Below, piece by piece: positions 17,915 to 26,730 of a stretch of 64,000 nucleotides of DNA (its first letter is position 1; every line of letters starts with the position of its first letter). The notes under the pieces are model-generated. The model was not told the DNA's origin. It made no database searches and was given only the letters and a program-made list of their open reading frames with translations. A program made the position numbers and the translations under genes. This DNA comes from CAWJMD01 sp963700925. Its GTDB lineage: Bacteria > Actinomycetota > Actinomycetes > Actinomycetales > CAWJMD01. The stretch covers positions 1,736,001 to 1,800,000 of the forward strand of contig OY969553.1 in assembly GCA_963700925.1 (NCBI GenBank), given 5' to 3'.

Positions 17915-18397
17915 GTGGAGATCGTGGTGCGGGCCGTGGTGATCTTCTTCTTCCTCTGGCTGGTGACGAGAGCGGTCGGACGGTCGACGCTCGGTGAGCT
18001 CAGCACCTTCGAGCTGATCCTGTTCGTCACGATGGGCGACCTGGTGCAGCAGGGCGTCACCCAGCAGGACTACTCGGTCACGTCAGCCGTCCAGGCCGTG
18101 AGCGTGTTCACGCTCCTCACCGTCGCCCTGTCGTGGCTGAACTGGCGCTGGCCGCGTGCGCGCGCGGTCGTGCACGGCAGCCCGGTGATGGTCGTCCACG
18201 ACGGCGAGCCCGTGGTCGACGTGATGAAGGCGGAGCGTCTGTCGTTCGACGACCTGATCGCGGCGGCACGGGAGCAGGGCATCGAGCGGTTCGCGGACGT
18301 CAAGGTCGCCGTGCTGGAGGCCGACGGCAAGATCTCGTTCTTTCGTCGCGACCCGTCCGAGAGCGGCGCGCCCGAGCGCCCGGCCGCCGGAACCTGA
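17915..18397 (+). CDS. DUF421 / YetF-like membrane protein
   Basis: 160 aa from a GTG with a strong GGAAGGAG site. Three N-terminal membrane helices (residues about 3-18, 35-50, 55-75), then a soluble domain containing VMVVHDGEPVVDVMKAERLSFDDLIAAAREQGI and the Asp/Val-Lys-Val-Ala-Val-Leu-Glu-Ala-Asp-Gly strand seen in YetF proteins. The family is linked to sporulation and membrane stress in Bacillus, but its biochemical role is not known. Probably cotranscribed with the gene 16 nt upstream. Confidence 0.8.
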   Translation: MEIVVRAVVIFFFLWLVTRAVGRSTLGELSTFELILFVTMGDLVQQGVTQQDYSVTSAVQAVSVFTLLTVALSWLNWRWPRARAVVHGSPVMVVHDGEPVVDVMKAERLSFDDLIAAAREQGIERFADVKVAVLEADGKISFFRRDPSESGAPERPAAGT

Positions 18398-18468
18398 CCC
18401 CGACTTGGGGTAGCGCAAACCGCCCGAAGCGTTCAACCTGTAGACATCACCTCTGCAGGAGGACGGCC

Positions 18469-18819
18469 ATGACCACGACGACGCCTTCATCGCAAGCCGG
18501 AAACCGTGCACGGATCGACCTCAGGCCCTTGGGCAGCAGCCCCGCTACGGGTCCCGTCCCCACCATCGACACGGTGGCGATTGCGCCCACGCCGGAGGCA
18601 GTTGCTCGCGTGACCGCCACAGCTGCAGACCTGATCTCGCAGGGCCGACGCGTCACCATGCGCGAGCTCACGCGCCTGACGGGCCTCGAGTCCATGACCG
18701 TGGTGGCCTCGGTGGACTCCCTGGTGACCGAGGGCGTGCTGCAGCCGGCCGGTGCGGCGCCCCATCACTACTTGTTCGCCAGGGGCCGCTGGCCCTACGT
18801 GTGGGCGCCTCGCACCTGA
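18469..18819 (+). CDS. Hypothetical protein with winged-helix-like C-terminal half
   Basis: 116 aa, ATG with GCAGGAGG upstream. The N-terminal 45 residues are Thr/Pro-rich and probably unstructured. The rest (VARVTATAADLISQGRRVTM, ELTRLTGLESMTVVASVDSL, VTEGVLQPAG) has the helix spacing of a small winged helix. It is monocistronic, between the DUF421 gene and the convergent SPOUT methylase. DNA binding is inference. Confidence 0.55.
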   Translation: MTTTTPSSQAGNRARIDLRPLGSSPATGPVPTIDTVAIAPTPEAVARVTATAADLISQGRRVTMRELTRLTGLESMTVVASVDSLVTEGVLQPAGAAPHHYLFARGRWPYVWAPRT

Positions 18820-18843
18820 CCTCCGTCCCGATTCGCGAGAAGG

Positions 18844-19506
18844 TCAGGGCTGCTGGCCGAACCGCCATCGACGCACCCACGCGTGCAGGGCGATCGCGGC
18901 TGCGGCGCCGGCGTTGAGTGACCGCGTCGACCCGAACTGCGCGATGTGCAGCACAACGTCGCACGACTCGACGGCCTCGTCGCTCAGGCCTGTCCCCTCC
19001 TGACCGAGCAGCAGGACCATCTCCTCCGGCAGCGCGTACGTCTCCAACGGGAGCGCTCCCGGCACGTTGTCCAGACCGATCAACGGCAGCCCGCGATCCC
19101 TCACCCATCCTGCCAGCGCAGCCACGTCGGGGTGATGCTGGACGTGCAGGTACCGGTCGGTCACCATCGCCCCGCGGCGGTTCCACTTGCGGCGCCCGAC
19201 CACGTGGACGGCCTCGGCGTTGACGGCGTTCGCCGTCCGCACGACCGAGCCGATGTTCATGTCGTGCGACCAGTTCTCGATCGCCACGTGCACGGGTGCA
19301 CGACGGGTGTCGAGGTCGGCGACGATCGCCTCGACCCGCCAGTAGCGGTAGGCGTCGACCACGTTGCGCCGGTCCCCCGACGACAGCAGGTCGGGGTCGT
19401 ACCGGGTGCCGACGAGGTCGGCCGCCGGCCACTCGCCGGGCCACGGTCCGACGCCCACGGCCCGGTCCGCAGCCTCCGGCGACCCGTCACCCGGCGTCTC
19501 GCTCAC
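18844..19506 (-). CDS. SPOUT-class RNA 2'-O-ribose methyltransferase (TrmH/SpoU family)
   Basis: 220 aa from the GTG at 19506, which places about 40 residues before the conserved core. SPOUT motifs: motif 1 NIGSVVRTANAVNAEAVHVVG, motif 2 MVLLLGQEGTGLSDEA, motif 3 STRSLNAGAAAAIALHAW, forming the trefoil-knot SAM site. It acts on tRNA or rRNA; the target nucleotide cannot be assigned. It is divergent from the DedA gene; the Mycobacterium tuberculosis counterpart (Rv0380c) lies near pyrE. Confidence 0.88.
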   Translation of the reverse strand: MSETPGDGSPEAADRAVGVGPWPGEWPAADLVGTRYDPDLLSSGDRRNVVDAYRYWRVEAIVADLDTRRAPVHVAIENWSHDMNIGSVVRTANAVNAEAVHVVGRRKWNRRGAMVTDRYLHVQHHPDVAALAGWVRDRGLPLIGLDNVPGALPLETYALPEEMVLLLGQEGTGLSDEAVESCDVVLHIAQFGSTRSLNAGAAAAIALHAWVRRWRFGQQP

Positions 19507-19543
19507 GACGGCGAGAGTACGCACGGCACGTAGGCTGGACCGC

Positions 19544-20275
19544 GTGCCTCTCCTCGACACCGTGGCCCAGGCGGCCGCCTTCGTGCCCCTCCTCGGCCCC
19601 GACTGGCTCGACCCCGAGTACCTGATCAACGCCTTCGGCCCCTGGGCACTGCCGGGCGTCGCCCTCGTCGTGTTCATCGAGACGGGGCTCCTCTTCCCGA
19701 TCCTGCCGGGCGACTCGCTGCTGTTCACCGTCGGCCTGATGACCGGCTCCGGCGTCGTCAAGAGCCCGCTCTGGCTCGTCTGCCTCGTGCTGTTCCTCGC
19801 CGCGTTCGTCGGCGACCAGACCGGTTACGGCATCGGCCGATACGCCGGACCGAAGATCTTCCGGCGCGAGGACTCACGCTTCTTCAAGCAGTCGTACATC
19901 GACCAGACGTACGCCTTCTTCGACAAGTACGGCGGACGGGCGATCATCCTGGCGAGGTTCGTGCCCATCGTGCGCACCTACATCCCCGTCGCGGCCGGGG
20001 TCGGCAAGATGCCGTACCGCCACTTCGTCAAGTACAACGTCGTCGGCGCGCTCCTCTGGGGTGTCGGCGTGACCCTGCTCGGCTACTTCCTCGGTCAGAT
20101 CGACTTCGTCGCCCACAACATCGAGCCGATCCTCATCGTCATCGTGTTCCTTTCCCTGCTGCCGATGGTGATCGAGGTGTGGCGGGCGCGGCGTGGCGAG
20201 AAGGCGGTACGCAACGAGAAGTACGACGAGGACTCGGAGCGCGAGGCGGTCGTCCGGCGCCAGATGGACAACTGA
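19544..20275 (+). CDS. DedA family membrane protein
   Basis: 243 aa, GTG start. DedA/SNARE-associated (PF09335) motifs are FIETGLLFPILPGDSLLFT, GDQTGYGIGRYAGPKIF and FDKYGGRAIILARFVPIVRTYIPVAAGVGKM. Membrane segments lie at about residues 38-60, 75-95, 150-175 and 195-215, with re-entrant loops typical of the family. DedA proteins transport or scramble lipids such as undecaprenyl phosphate or phosphatidylethanolamine and support envelope integrity. The 38-nt gap to the divergent methylase gene must hold both promoters. Confidence 0.92.
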   Translation: MPLLDTVAQAAAFVPLLGPDWLDPEYLINAFGPWALPGVALVVFIETGLLFPILPGDSLLFTVGLMTGSGVVKSPLWLVCLVLFLAAFVGDQTGYGIGRYAGPKIFRREDSRFFKQSYIDQTYAFFDKYGGRAIILARFVPIVRTYIPVAAGVGKMPYRHFVKYNVVGALLWGVGVTLLGYFLGQIDFVAHNIEPILIVIVFLSLLPMVIEVWRARRGEKAVRNEKYDEDSEREAVVRRQMDN

Positions 20276-20371
20276 GCTCAGCCGTCAGGCTGTTCCGGTG
20301 GCGGGCTCGGTGTGCCAGAGTCCTCCCTGACCAAAGCGGTCACCACCACACCAGATGGGGGAACGTGCGCG

Positions 20372-20935
20372 ATGAGCGACCAGCAGTTCGGCCAGCAGGC
20401 CAACGACCCGCAGTCCACCGGACAGCCGGGTCCGGCGCCGGCCTATGGCCAGGCGCCAGCGGCCCAAGCGGGCTACGGCGTGGCCAAGCCCCCGATTCCG
20501 GCGCCCGCCGCGCTCGCGGTCAAGCTGATGTACGTGGGTGCTGGTTTCGCCGTCCTGGGCATCCTGGCCACCTTCCTCCTGCAGGACCAGATGCGGGAGC
20601 AGGTCGAGGCCCAGGCGGGCATGACGCCGGACCTGGCCGACGCCGCCATGACGGCCGGTCTCGCGATCGGCGTCGTGGTCGGTCTGATCGCAGTCGGCCT
20701 GTGGGTGCTCAACGCCGTGTTCAACGCCAAGGGCGCCCAGTGGGCGCGCATCCTCGCCACGGTGCTGGGCGGTCTGAACATCGTCTTCACGCTGATCGGG
20801 TTCGTCCAGCCGGCGCCGATGCTCAGCCGCATCCTGTCGGTGGTTGGCCTGCTGCTGGCCATCGCCATCGTGGTGCTGCTCTGGCGTCCGGAGAACAAGC
20901 CGTTCTACGCGCCGCAGGCACCCGCCGGGTACTGA
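20372..20935 (+). CDS. Four-helix hypothetical membrane protein
   Basis: 187 aa, ATG with a G-rich upstream sequence. The first 45 residues are Gln/Pro/Gly-rich (SDQQFGQQAND, GPAPAYGQAPAAQ). Four membrane segments follow at about 50-72, 92-115, 122-142 and 147-167, with a short cytoplasmic tail (YAPQAPAGY). This layout is common in actinobacterial proteins of unknown function. No family named. Confidence 0.7.
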   Translation: MSDQQFGQQANDPQSTGQPGPAPAYGQAPAAQAGYGVAKPPIPAPAALAVKLMYVGAGFAVLGILATFLLQDQMREQVEAQAGMTPDLADAAMTAGLAIGVVVGLIAVGLWVLNAVFNAKGAQWARILATVLGGLNIVFTLIGFVQPAPMLSRILSVVGLLLAIAIVVLLWRPENKPFYAPQAPAGY

Positions 20936-20975
20936 GCTCCGACCGAGCACTGAGCGCCATTCGAGAGGGCATCAC

Positions 20976-22028
20976 ATGCGCGCCACGCTGATCCATGCCC
21001 CTTTCGACATCCGCTCCGAGCAGGTGCCCGACCCGGCTGTCCAGCGACCCGGCGACGCCCTCGTTCGCGTCGTCGCGTCGTGCGTGTGCGGGTCCGACCT
21101 GTGGCCGTACCGCGGTGTCGGCGAACCACCCAAGAAGCCCCGCCGAATCGGGCACGAGTTCGTCGGCGTCGTCGAGGACGTGGGGTCGGACGTCAAGGCC
21201 GTGCGCACCGGCGACTTCGTGATCGCACCGTTCGTCCTGAGCTGTGGGCAGTGCCGGCACTGCCGCAACGGCGTGACGACGTCATGCGAGCGCGGGCTGG
21301 CGTGGGGTTCGCGCGACAGTGATGGCCTGAAGGTCGACGGCGGGCAGGGCGAGTACGTGCGGGTTCCACTCGCCGACGGCACGCTGGTGCCCACACCCGC
21401 GGTGCCGGACGACGCGCTGGTGCCGGCGCTGCTCACGATGTCGGACGTGATGGTCACCGGCCACCACGCCGCGGTGTCGGCCGGAGTCCAGCCCGGCCAG
21501 GCCGTGGCCGTGGTCGGTGACGGCGCCGTCGGCCTCAGTGCGGTGCTGGCAGCGGTCCGGTTGGGCGCCGAACGCGTTGTCGTCTTCTCGCGCAACGAGG
21601 ATCGGCAGGCGGTTGCGCGCCGCTTCGGCGCCACTGACATCGTCGCCGAGCGCGGCGACGAGGGCGCCGCCGCCGTGACCGAGTTGCTCGAAGGAATCGG
21701 AGCGGACGCAGTGCTGGAGTGCGTCGGCACGAAAGAGTCCATGGCACAGGCGCTTTCGACCGTTCGGCCCGGCGGACGGATCGGCTTCGTGGGAGTGCCC
21801 GCGGGCGGGCCCGAGCTGCCGGTGCGCCAGATGTTCTCGAGGAACATCACCGTGGGCGGAGGGGTGGCGCCGGTGCGCGCCTACCTCGACGACCTGCTGC
21901 CCGAGGTGCTGGACGGACGCCTCGACGCGAGCGCCGTGTTCGACCTGGAGCTCCCACTCGCCGAGGCTGCTGAGGCCTACGACGCGATGGACACCCGGCG
22001 CGCCATCAAGGTGCTCCTGCGCCCCTGA
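20976..22028 (+). CDS. Zinc-dependent alcohol dehydrogenase family protein
   Basis: 350 aa, medium-chain dehydrogenase. The catalytic zinc site is CGSDLW with GHEFVGVVE; the structural zinc Cys set is CGQCRHCRNGVTTSC; the NAD(P) Rossmann motif is AVVGDGAVGLSAVLAA. Substrate unknown; the set of motifs is that of the threonine/alcohol dehydrogenase-like branch. It follows the membrane protein gene by 40 nt, with a GAGAGGGC ribosome site. Confidence 0.88.
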   Translation: MRATLIHAPFDIRSEQVPDPAVQRPGDALVRVVASCVCGSDLWPYRGVGEPPKKPRRIGHEFVGVVEDVGSDVKAVRTGDFVIAPFVLSCGQCRHCRNGVTTSCERGLAWGSRDSDGLKVDGGQGEYVRVPLADGTLVPTPAVPDDALVPALLTMSDVMVTGHHAAVSAGVQPGQAVAVVGDGAVGLSAVLAAVRLGAERVVVFSRNEDRQAVARRFGATDIVAERGDEGAAAVTELLEGIGADAVLECVGTKESMAQALSTVRPGGRIGFVGVPAGGPELPVRQMFSRNITVGGGVAPVRAYLDDLLPEVLDGRLDASAVFDLELPLAEAAEAYDAMDTRRAIKVLLRP

Positions 22029-22142
22029 CACGAGGTGTCGCGTTCTCGCGGCGTGGCGGTGGATCGGGAGTAGCGTCAGGGCTACCTCCTAGGACCGGTC
22101 CGGCTCCTCGGCGGACCACCACCGAGAGGGGTCGCCACGCGG

Positions 22143-22859
22143 ATGGACAGGAACAGCCCGAAGACGGCGGAGTCCTTCTCACGCATCAGCCAGCTCCTGC
22201 TGGAGTCGCGCGAGGAGCCACAGACTCTGCAGCAGGTGGTCGACCTGGCGGTCGCCACTGTTGACGGGTGCGACTGGGCAGGGGTCTCCCTGCGGCGGGG
22301 AAGCAAGGTCGAGACACCGGCCTCCACCGACCCCGTCGTCGACCGTGCCGACTCCCTCCAGTACGAGTTCGCCGAGGGCCCGTGCCTGGACGCCGTCTGG
22401 GTGGGCGACACCCAGGTGGTCAAGGACCTCGCGACGGAGCACCGGTGGAGCACGTGGGCTCCCGCCGCCAGCGAGCTGGGCATCCGTTCCGTGCTCAGCG
22501 TGCGGCTCTCGACGGGCGAAATGACCGTCGGGAGCTTGAACCTCTACTCCGGCGCCATGGACGCGTTCGATGACGACGACGTCCACGTCGCGCACGTCTA
22601 CGCCATCCACGCCGCAATAGCTCTGGCGGTGACGCACGAGATCAGCACCCTGCACACCGCCTTGCAGAGCCGGCACGTGATCGGCGTGGCGCAGGGCATC
22701 CTGATGCAGCGCTACCAGCTCAGCCTGGACCAGGCCTTCCAGGTGCTGCGGCGCACGTCGCAGAACCAGAACGTGAAGCTGCGCGAGCTGGCCGAGCAGG
22801 TGGTCGCCGAGAGGCGCCTGCCGCCCGGGTCGAGCGAACAGGGTGGTGCGCGCAGGTGA
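22143..22859 (+). CDS. GAF-ANTAR protein 1 of 3
   Basis: 238 aa. The GAF sensor domain (about residues 20-165) contains CDWAGVSLRRG, EFAEGPCLDAVW and RSVLSVRLSTG. ANTAR RNA-binding helices follow at about 172-232 (LQSRHVIGVAQGILMQRY, AFQVLRRTSQNQNVKLRELAEQVV). ANTAR proteins act as antiterminators by binding paired hairpins in mRNA. It is the first of three such genes in a row; its stop overlaps the next start by 4 nt. Confidence 0.88.
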   Translation: MDRNSPKTAESFSRISQLLLESREEPQTLQQVVDLAVATVDGCDWAGVSLRRGSKVETPASTDPVVDRADSLQYEFAEGPCLDAVWVGDTQVVKDLATEHRWSTWAPAASELGIRSVLSVRLSTGEMTVGSLNLYSGAMDAFDDDDVHVAHVYAIHAAIALAVTHEISTLHTALQSRHVIGVAQGILMQRYQLSLDQAFQVLRRTSQNQNVKLRELAEQVVAERRLPPGSSEQGGARR

Positions 22860-23662
22860 ACCCGACTCCCAAGGTGCTGACCCGGCTCGCCCAGCTGGTG
22901 GCCCTCGAACGACCCGACGACCCCCTGCCGGCGCGCATGTGCCGTGCGTGCGCCCGCGTCCTCGGTGCCGGCGGGGCCGCTCTCACGCTGGCCAACAACG
23001 ATCCCGAGCGCCTGGTGCTCTTCGCTAGCGACGAGCGCGCGGCCCGCCTCGAGGATCTTCAGGAGGTGCTGGGCGAAGGGCCGAGCTCCGAGTCCTACCA
23101 GACGGGGCAGCTGGTCGAGGCTCAGCTGGGCACCGCCGCCCCGAGCAGGTGGCCCCACTTCGCCGAAGCCGCCAGGCAGGCTTTTGGTCCTCTGGACATG
23201 ATGGCTGTGCCGATCCACCCCGACGCGGAGGTGCTCGGCGTGCTGACCCTCTACCAGGACAGCGGACAGCGCCTGCTGTACGGCCAGACGACCTGCCAGC
23301 TTCTCGCCGACTCACTCGGCGCCGCTCTGCTGCACTCACCCGAACTGGCTGGCCGCGATCTCGACGACCACTCCGCCGACCCCTGGACGGACAGGGCCCG
23401 AGTGCACCAGGCGACGGGCATGGTCGTCGCGCAGCTCGCAGTGAGGGCGGACGACGCGATGGCCCTCCTGCGGGCACACGCCTTCGCCCACGGCTCCACC
23501 CTCGGCCAGATCGCCGAACAGGTGCTGGCCAGGGACCTCGACTTCACGCGCACCGACGCGGAGGTCGATCGCGACACAGACTCCGAGCATCACCGCGAGA
23601 GCGCCGGCGAGACCGGCGACGCCGGTGGTGCCGGTGACAGAGAACCTGGGAGCCAGCCATGA
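22856..23662 (+). CDS. GAF-ANTAR-like protein 2 of 3
   Basis: 268 aa from a GTG overlapping the first gene (GTGA). GAF-like region about 25-165 (CRACARVLGAGGAALTLAN, LGEGPSSESYQTG, MMAVPIHP). The ANTAR part at about 180-235 (RARVHQATGMVVAQLAV, DDAMALLRAHAFAHGSTLGQIAEQVL) is less canonical than in gene 1. An acidic, Gly-rich tail follows. Its 3' end overlaps gene 3 (ATGA). Confidence 0.82.
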   Translation: MNPTPKVLTRLAQLVALERPDDPLPARMCRACARVLGAGGAALTLANNDPERLVLFASDERAARLEDLQEVLGEGPSSESYQTGQLVEAQLGTAAPSRWPHFAEAARQAFGPLDMMAVPIHPDAEVLGVLTLYQDSGQRLLYGQTTCQLLADSLGAALLHSPELAGRDLDDHSADPWTDRARVHQATGMVVAQLAVRADDAMALLRAHAFAHGSTLGQIAEQVLARDLDFTRTDAEVDRDTDSEHHRESAGETGDAGGAGDREPGSQP

Positions 23663-24393
23663 GTCGACGCACTGCCGCACAGGCACTCGCGGACGCCACC
23701 GCGTCGTTGGTGCGGCCCGAGGCCGACATCGCGGGGACCATCGCCGAGCTGCTGGTCAGCTACTGCGATCTCGTCTCGGCTGACGCGGCCGGTCTTCTCG
23801 TGCGCAAGGAGTCGGGCGAGATCGAGATCCTCAGCGCCACCTCCCACCGCGCCGCCGAGCTCGAGCTCTACCAGCTGCAGACCCACTCCGGCCCGTGCGT
23901 GGACGCCATCGACGTCGCCGAGGAGGTACAGGTCGGCAACCCCCTCGACATCGAGGCCCGCTGGCCGATGGTGGGGCCGGCGATCGTGGCGGCGGGTTAC
24001 CGGACCGTCCATGCCGTGCCGATGCGCTGGCGGGGACGGGCCGTTGGTGCCCTGAACGCCTTTCACCGCGCGCCTGCCGCGGTCGGTGAGGAACAGCGCA
24101 ACCTGGCTCGGGCCTTCGCCGACATCGCGACCCTGGCCCTCGTTCAGGGCGGGCTCGACGTGGGCACCACGCTCGCGAATGCGATCCGTGAGGCGCTGGC
24201 CGGCAAGGTCTTCATCGAGCAGGCCAAGGGAGTGCTCGCCTACACCCACGATGTGGAGCCAGGTGACGCATACGCGCTGCTGGTCCTGATCGCTCAAGAG
24301 GAGGAGGTGACGCTGACCGCGGCAGCGCACAGCGTCATCGCCCGGGCAACCGGGGGCGACCTGGCTTCTCCGAGAGTCCACGAGGACTGGTGA
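23659..24393 (+). CDS. GAF-ANTAR protein 3 of 3
   Basis: 244 aa, ATG overlapping the preceding stop. GAF domain about 20-160 (CDLVSADAAGLLVRKESG, HSGPCVDAI, YRTVHAVPMRWRGR). ANTAR segment about 170-230 (ALAGKVFIEQAKGVLAYTHDV, DAYALLVLIAQEEEVTLTAAAHSVI). All three genes are translationally coupled and probably made in fixed ratio; heteromers are possible. No histidine kinase lies next to them. Confidence 0.86.
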   Translation: MSRRTAAQALADATASLVRPEADIAGTIAELLVSYCDLVSADAAGLLVRKESGEIEILSATSHRAAELELYQLQTHSGPCVDAIDVAEEVQVGNPLDIEARWPMVGPAIVAAGYRTVHAVPMRWRGRAVGALNAFHRAPAAVGEEQRNLARAFADIATLALVQGGLDVGTTLANAIREALAGKVFIEQAKGVLAYTHDVEPGDAYALLVLIAQEEEVTLTAAAHSVIARATGGDLASPRVHEDW

Positions 24394-24531
24394 GCGCTCC
24401 GGCTCAGCCGCGGGCGGGCGTCCCCTCGCATCTGCTGCCTTGAGTGGACTTGCCGGATCGGTCCGACACGGGGAGTCTGTCCCCGTCTTGGCCGACAACG
24501 AGGCCGGCCAAGTGTCCTGGAAGGTGCCGAT

Positions 24532-26064
24532 ATGTCGCGAACCTCCGGGCGTTGGACGGCTGCTGTTGCTGTCCTCGCCGCCGCCACTCTTGCCGTCGGC
24601 GTACAGCCGGCTACAGCCAAACCGAAGGCCGACCAGCCCACGAAGCTGGCCGAGAAGCTCGTCAAGCAGGTCAGCGCCAACGGCGCGAACCGCCACCTGA
24701 TCGCGTTCCAGCGCATCGCCGACGCCAACGGCGGCACCCGCGCGTCCAACACACCGGGCTACGACGCCAGCGTCGACTACGTCGCCGGGCGCCTCCGCAA
24801 CGCCGGTTTCCAGGTCACGACACCGGAGTTCACCTACGAGGAGGAGGTGCCGGTCGCCGACGACCTCACCGTCGGGGCCACGACCTTCGAAGCCATCAAG
24901 ATGCAGTTCAGCGTCGAGACGCCGGTCGGCGGCATCACGGCACCGCTGGTGGTCCTCCCGGACCCCGCTGACGGGGACGCGACTCCGGGCTGCGAGACCA
25001 CCGACTACGCCGGCGTCGACGCGGTGGGCAAGATCGCGGTGGTGCGGCGTGGCTCGTGCTTCTTCGCGGTCAAGGCCGACAACGCCGCTGCTGCAGGCGC
25101 TATCGGCCTCGTCGTGTCGAACAACGCCCCCGGTCCACTGTCCGGGGTGACGCTGGGCGAGCCCAAGCCGATCCCCGTTGGCGGCGTCAGCCAGGCCGAC
25201 GGTGACGCGCTGAAGGCCCTCAGCGGCCAGACGGCGACGCTGGACATCCGGTCCGAGATCGTCGAGCGCACCAGCCGCAACGTGATCGCGCAGACGCGCA
25301 CCGGACGCACCGACAACGTCGTGATGGCCGGAGCGCACCTCGACAGCGTGCCCGCAGGTCCCGGTATCAACGACAACGGCACCGGCTCCGCGTCGCTGCT
25401 GGAGCTCGCCACCCGCATGGGTGGGTCGCCGAAGGTGAACAACGCTGTGCGCTTTGGGTTCTGGGGCTCGGAGGAACTAGGCCTGCTCGGCTCCGAGGCG
25501 TACGTGGCAAGCCTCTCGTTCGAGCAGCAGCTCAACATCGCCATGTACCTGAACTTCGACATGGTGGGCTCGCCCAACGCCGGGTACTTCGTCTACGACG
25601 GTGACGACTCCGACGCTGAAGGTGCCGGACCCGGCCCGTTCGGGTCGGCGCAGATCGAGAAGACGTTTGTCGACTTCTTCGCGAACCGGCTGCCCGTCGA
25701 CAGCGAGGGCACCGACTTCAGCGGCCGTTCCGACTACGGGCCGTTCATCGCCGTCGGCATCCCGTCCGGTGGTCTGTTCACCGGCGCCGAAGGCATCAAG
25801 ACCGCTGAGCAGGCCGCCAAGTGGGGTGGAACGGCAGACGTCGCCTACGACCCCTGCTACCACCAGGCCTGCGACAACCTGGGCAACGTGAACCGCGTGG
25901 CCCTTGACCGCAACCTCGACGCCATCGCCTGGGCGGTCGGTGTGTATGCGTACTCGACTGAGGACGTGAACGGCGTGCCGGCTCGGGCCGCTCGTGCCGA
26001 GCTGCGGCAGCAGTCCAAGATGGCGCTCACGGCGGAGGACCACTCGCACGCGAAGGCCGCCTGA
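24532..26064 (+). CDS. Secreted M28 zinc aminopeptidase with PA domain
   Basis: 510 aa with a Sec signal peptide (about residues 1-28). An inserted PA domain (about 130-230; KIAVVRRGSCFFAVKADNA) is followed by the M28 catalytic domain. Zinc ligands appear in AHLDSVPAG (His), NDNGTGSASLLE (bridging Asp) and GSEELGLLGS (catalytic Glu pair), with a later ligand at DFSGRSDYGPF and a His in CYHQACDN. It probably removes N-terminal residues from extracellular peptides. The ATG has GGAAGG upstream. Two back-to-back hairpins lie in the leader at 24468-24512. Confidence 0.9.
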   Translation: MSRTSGRWTAAVAVLAAATLAVGVQPATAKPKADQPTKLAEKLVKQVSANGANRHLIAFQRIADANGGTRASNTPGYDASVDYVAGRLRNAGFQVTTPEFTYEEEVPVADDLTVGATTFEAIKMQFSVETPVGGITAPLVVLPDPADGDATPGCETTDYAGVDAVGKIAVVRRGSCFFAVKADNAAAAGAIGLVVSNNAPGPLSGVTLGEPKPIPVGGVSQADGDALKALSGQTATLDIRSEIVERTSRNVIAQTRTGRTDNVVMAGAHLDSVPAGPGINDNGTGSASLLELATRMGGSPKVNNAVRFGFWGSEELGLLGSEAYVASLSFEQQLNIAMYLNFDMVGSPNAGYFVYDGDDSDAEGAGPGPFGSAQIEKTFVDFFANRLPVDSEGTDFSGRSDYGPFIAVGIPSGGLFTGAEGIKTAEQAAKWGGTADVAYDPCYHQACDNLGNVNRVALDRNLDAIAWAVGVYAYSTEDVNGVPARAARAELRQQSKMALTAEDHSHAKAA

Positions 26065-26075
26065 GCAATCGAACA

Positions 26076-26115
26076 GTCAGACCGTCCACCCGTCCTGGCG
26101 GGTGGACGGTCTGAC
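26076..26115. terminator. Bidirectional hairpin terminator between M28 peptidase and pyrE
   Basis: A perfect 16-bp stem (26076-26091 with 26100-26115) with an 8-nt loop, located between convergent genes. Stem core GTCAGACCGTCCACC; the hairpin at 8236-8275 differs by one base pair in this region. Confidence 0.75.
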
Positions 26116-26132
26116 AGTCCGGTCCGCCCGGC

Positions 26133-26705
26133 TCAGGTCAGGCCGAGGTCGTCCTTGGTGAACGCCGTGAAGTACGGCAGGCCCTGAGCCTCGACCGCCT
26201 CGCGCGCGCCGGTGTCACGGTCGAGGACCGCGGCGACGGCGACCACCTCCGCCCCCGCTTCGCGCAGCGCCTCGACGGCAGTCAGCACCGAGCTGCCGGT
26301 CGTCGAGGTGTCCTCCACCGCGACCACACGCCGACCCGTCACGTCAGGGCCCTCGATGCGGCGCTGCAGGCCGTGGGCCTTGCCCTCCTTGCGCACCACG
26401 AACGCGTCGAGCGCTTGGCCGCGGGCCGCGGCGGCGTGCAGCACGGATGCCGCCACCGGATCGGCGCCCAACGTCAGGCCACCGATCGCCTCGGCCTCGA
26501 CACCTGATGAGTCCAGCAGGTCCAGCATCACGCTGCCGACCAGCGGCGCGGCCCGGTGGTGGAGGGTGATGCGCCGCAGGTCGACGTAGTAGCCGGCCTT
26601 CTGCCCGCTCGACAGGGTCACTTCGCCGTGCACGACGGCCAGGTCGCGGATCAGCTCGAGCAGGTCGTGGCGGGCTTGGCCGGCGTCGGTGTCTGTGGAG
26701 GTCAT
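26133..26705 (-). CDS. pyrE: Orotate phosphoribosyltransferase
   Basis: 190 aa. It makes orotidine monophosphate from orotate and PRPP in pyrimidine synthesis. The PRPP-binding signature is VVAVEDTSTTGSSVLTAV (about residues 126-143); YYVDLRRITLHHRA and GLTLGADPVAASVLH are substrate-side motifs, and the flexible loop is VRKEGKAHG. Convergent with the M28 gene; 25 nt downstream of the SDR gene on the same strand. Confidence 0.96.
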   Translation of the reverse strand: MTSTDTDAGQARHDLLELIRDLAVVHGEVTLSSGQKAGYYVDLRRITLHHRAAPLVGSVMLDLLDSSGVEAEAIGGLTLGADPVAASVLHAAAARGQALDAFVVRKEGKAHGLQRRIEGPDVTGRRVVAVEDTSTTGSSVLTAVEALREAGAEVVAVAAVLDRDTGAREAVEAQGLPYFTAFTKDDLGLT

Positions 26706-26730
26706 GGCTCGTCACCCTAGTGGTGCCGGC

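Noticed and set aside
24468..24512. Two consecutive hairpins in the M28 peptidase leader, just after the ANTAR genes, considered as an ANTAR antitermination target
   Set aside because: ANTAR targets have six-base loops with conserved A and G; here the loops are 5 and 12 nt. Kept only as simple hairpins.
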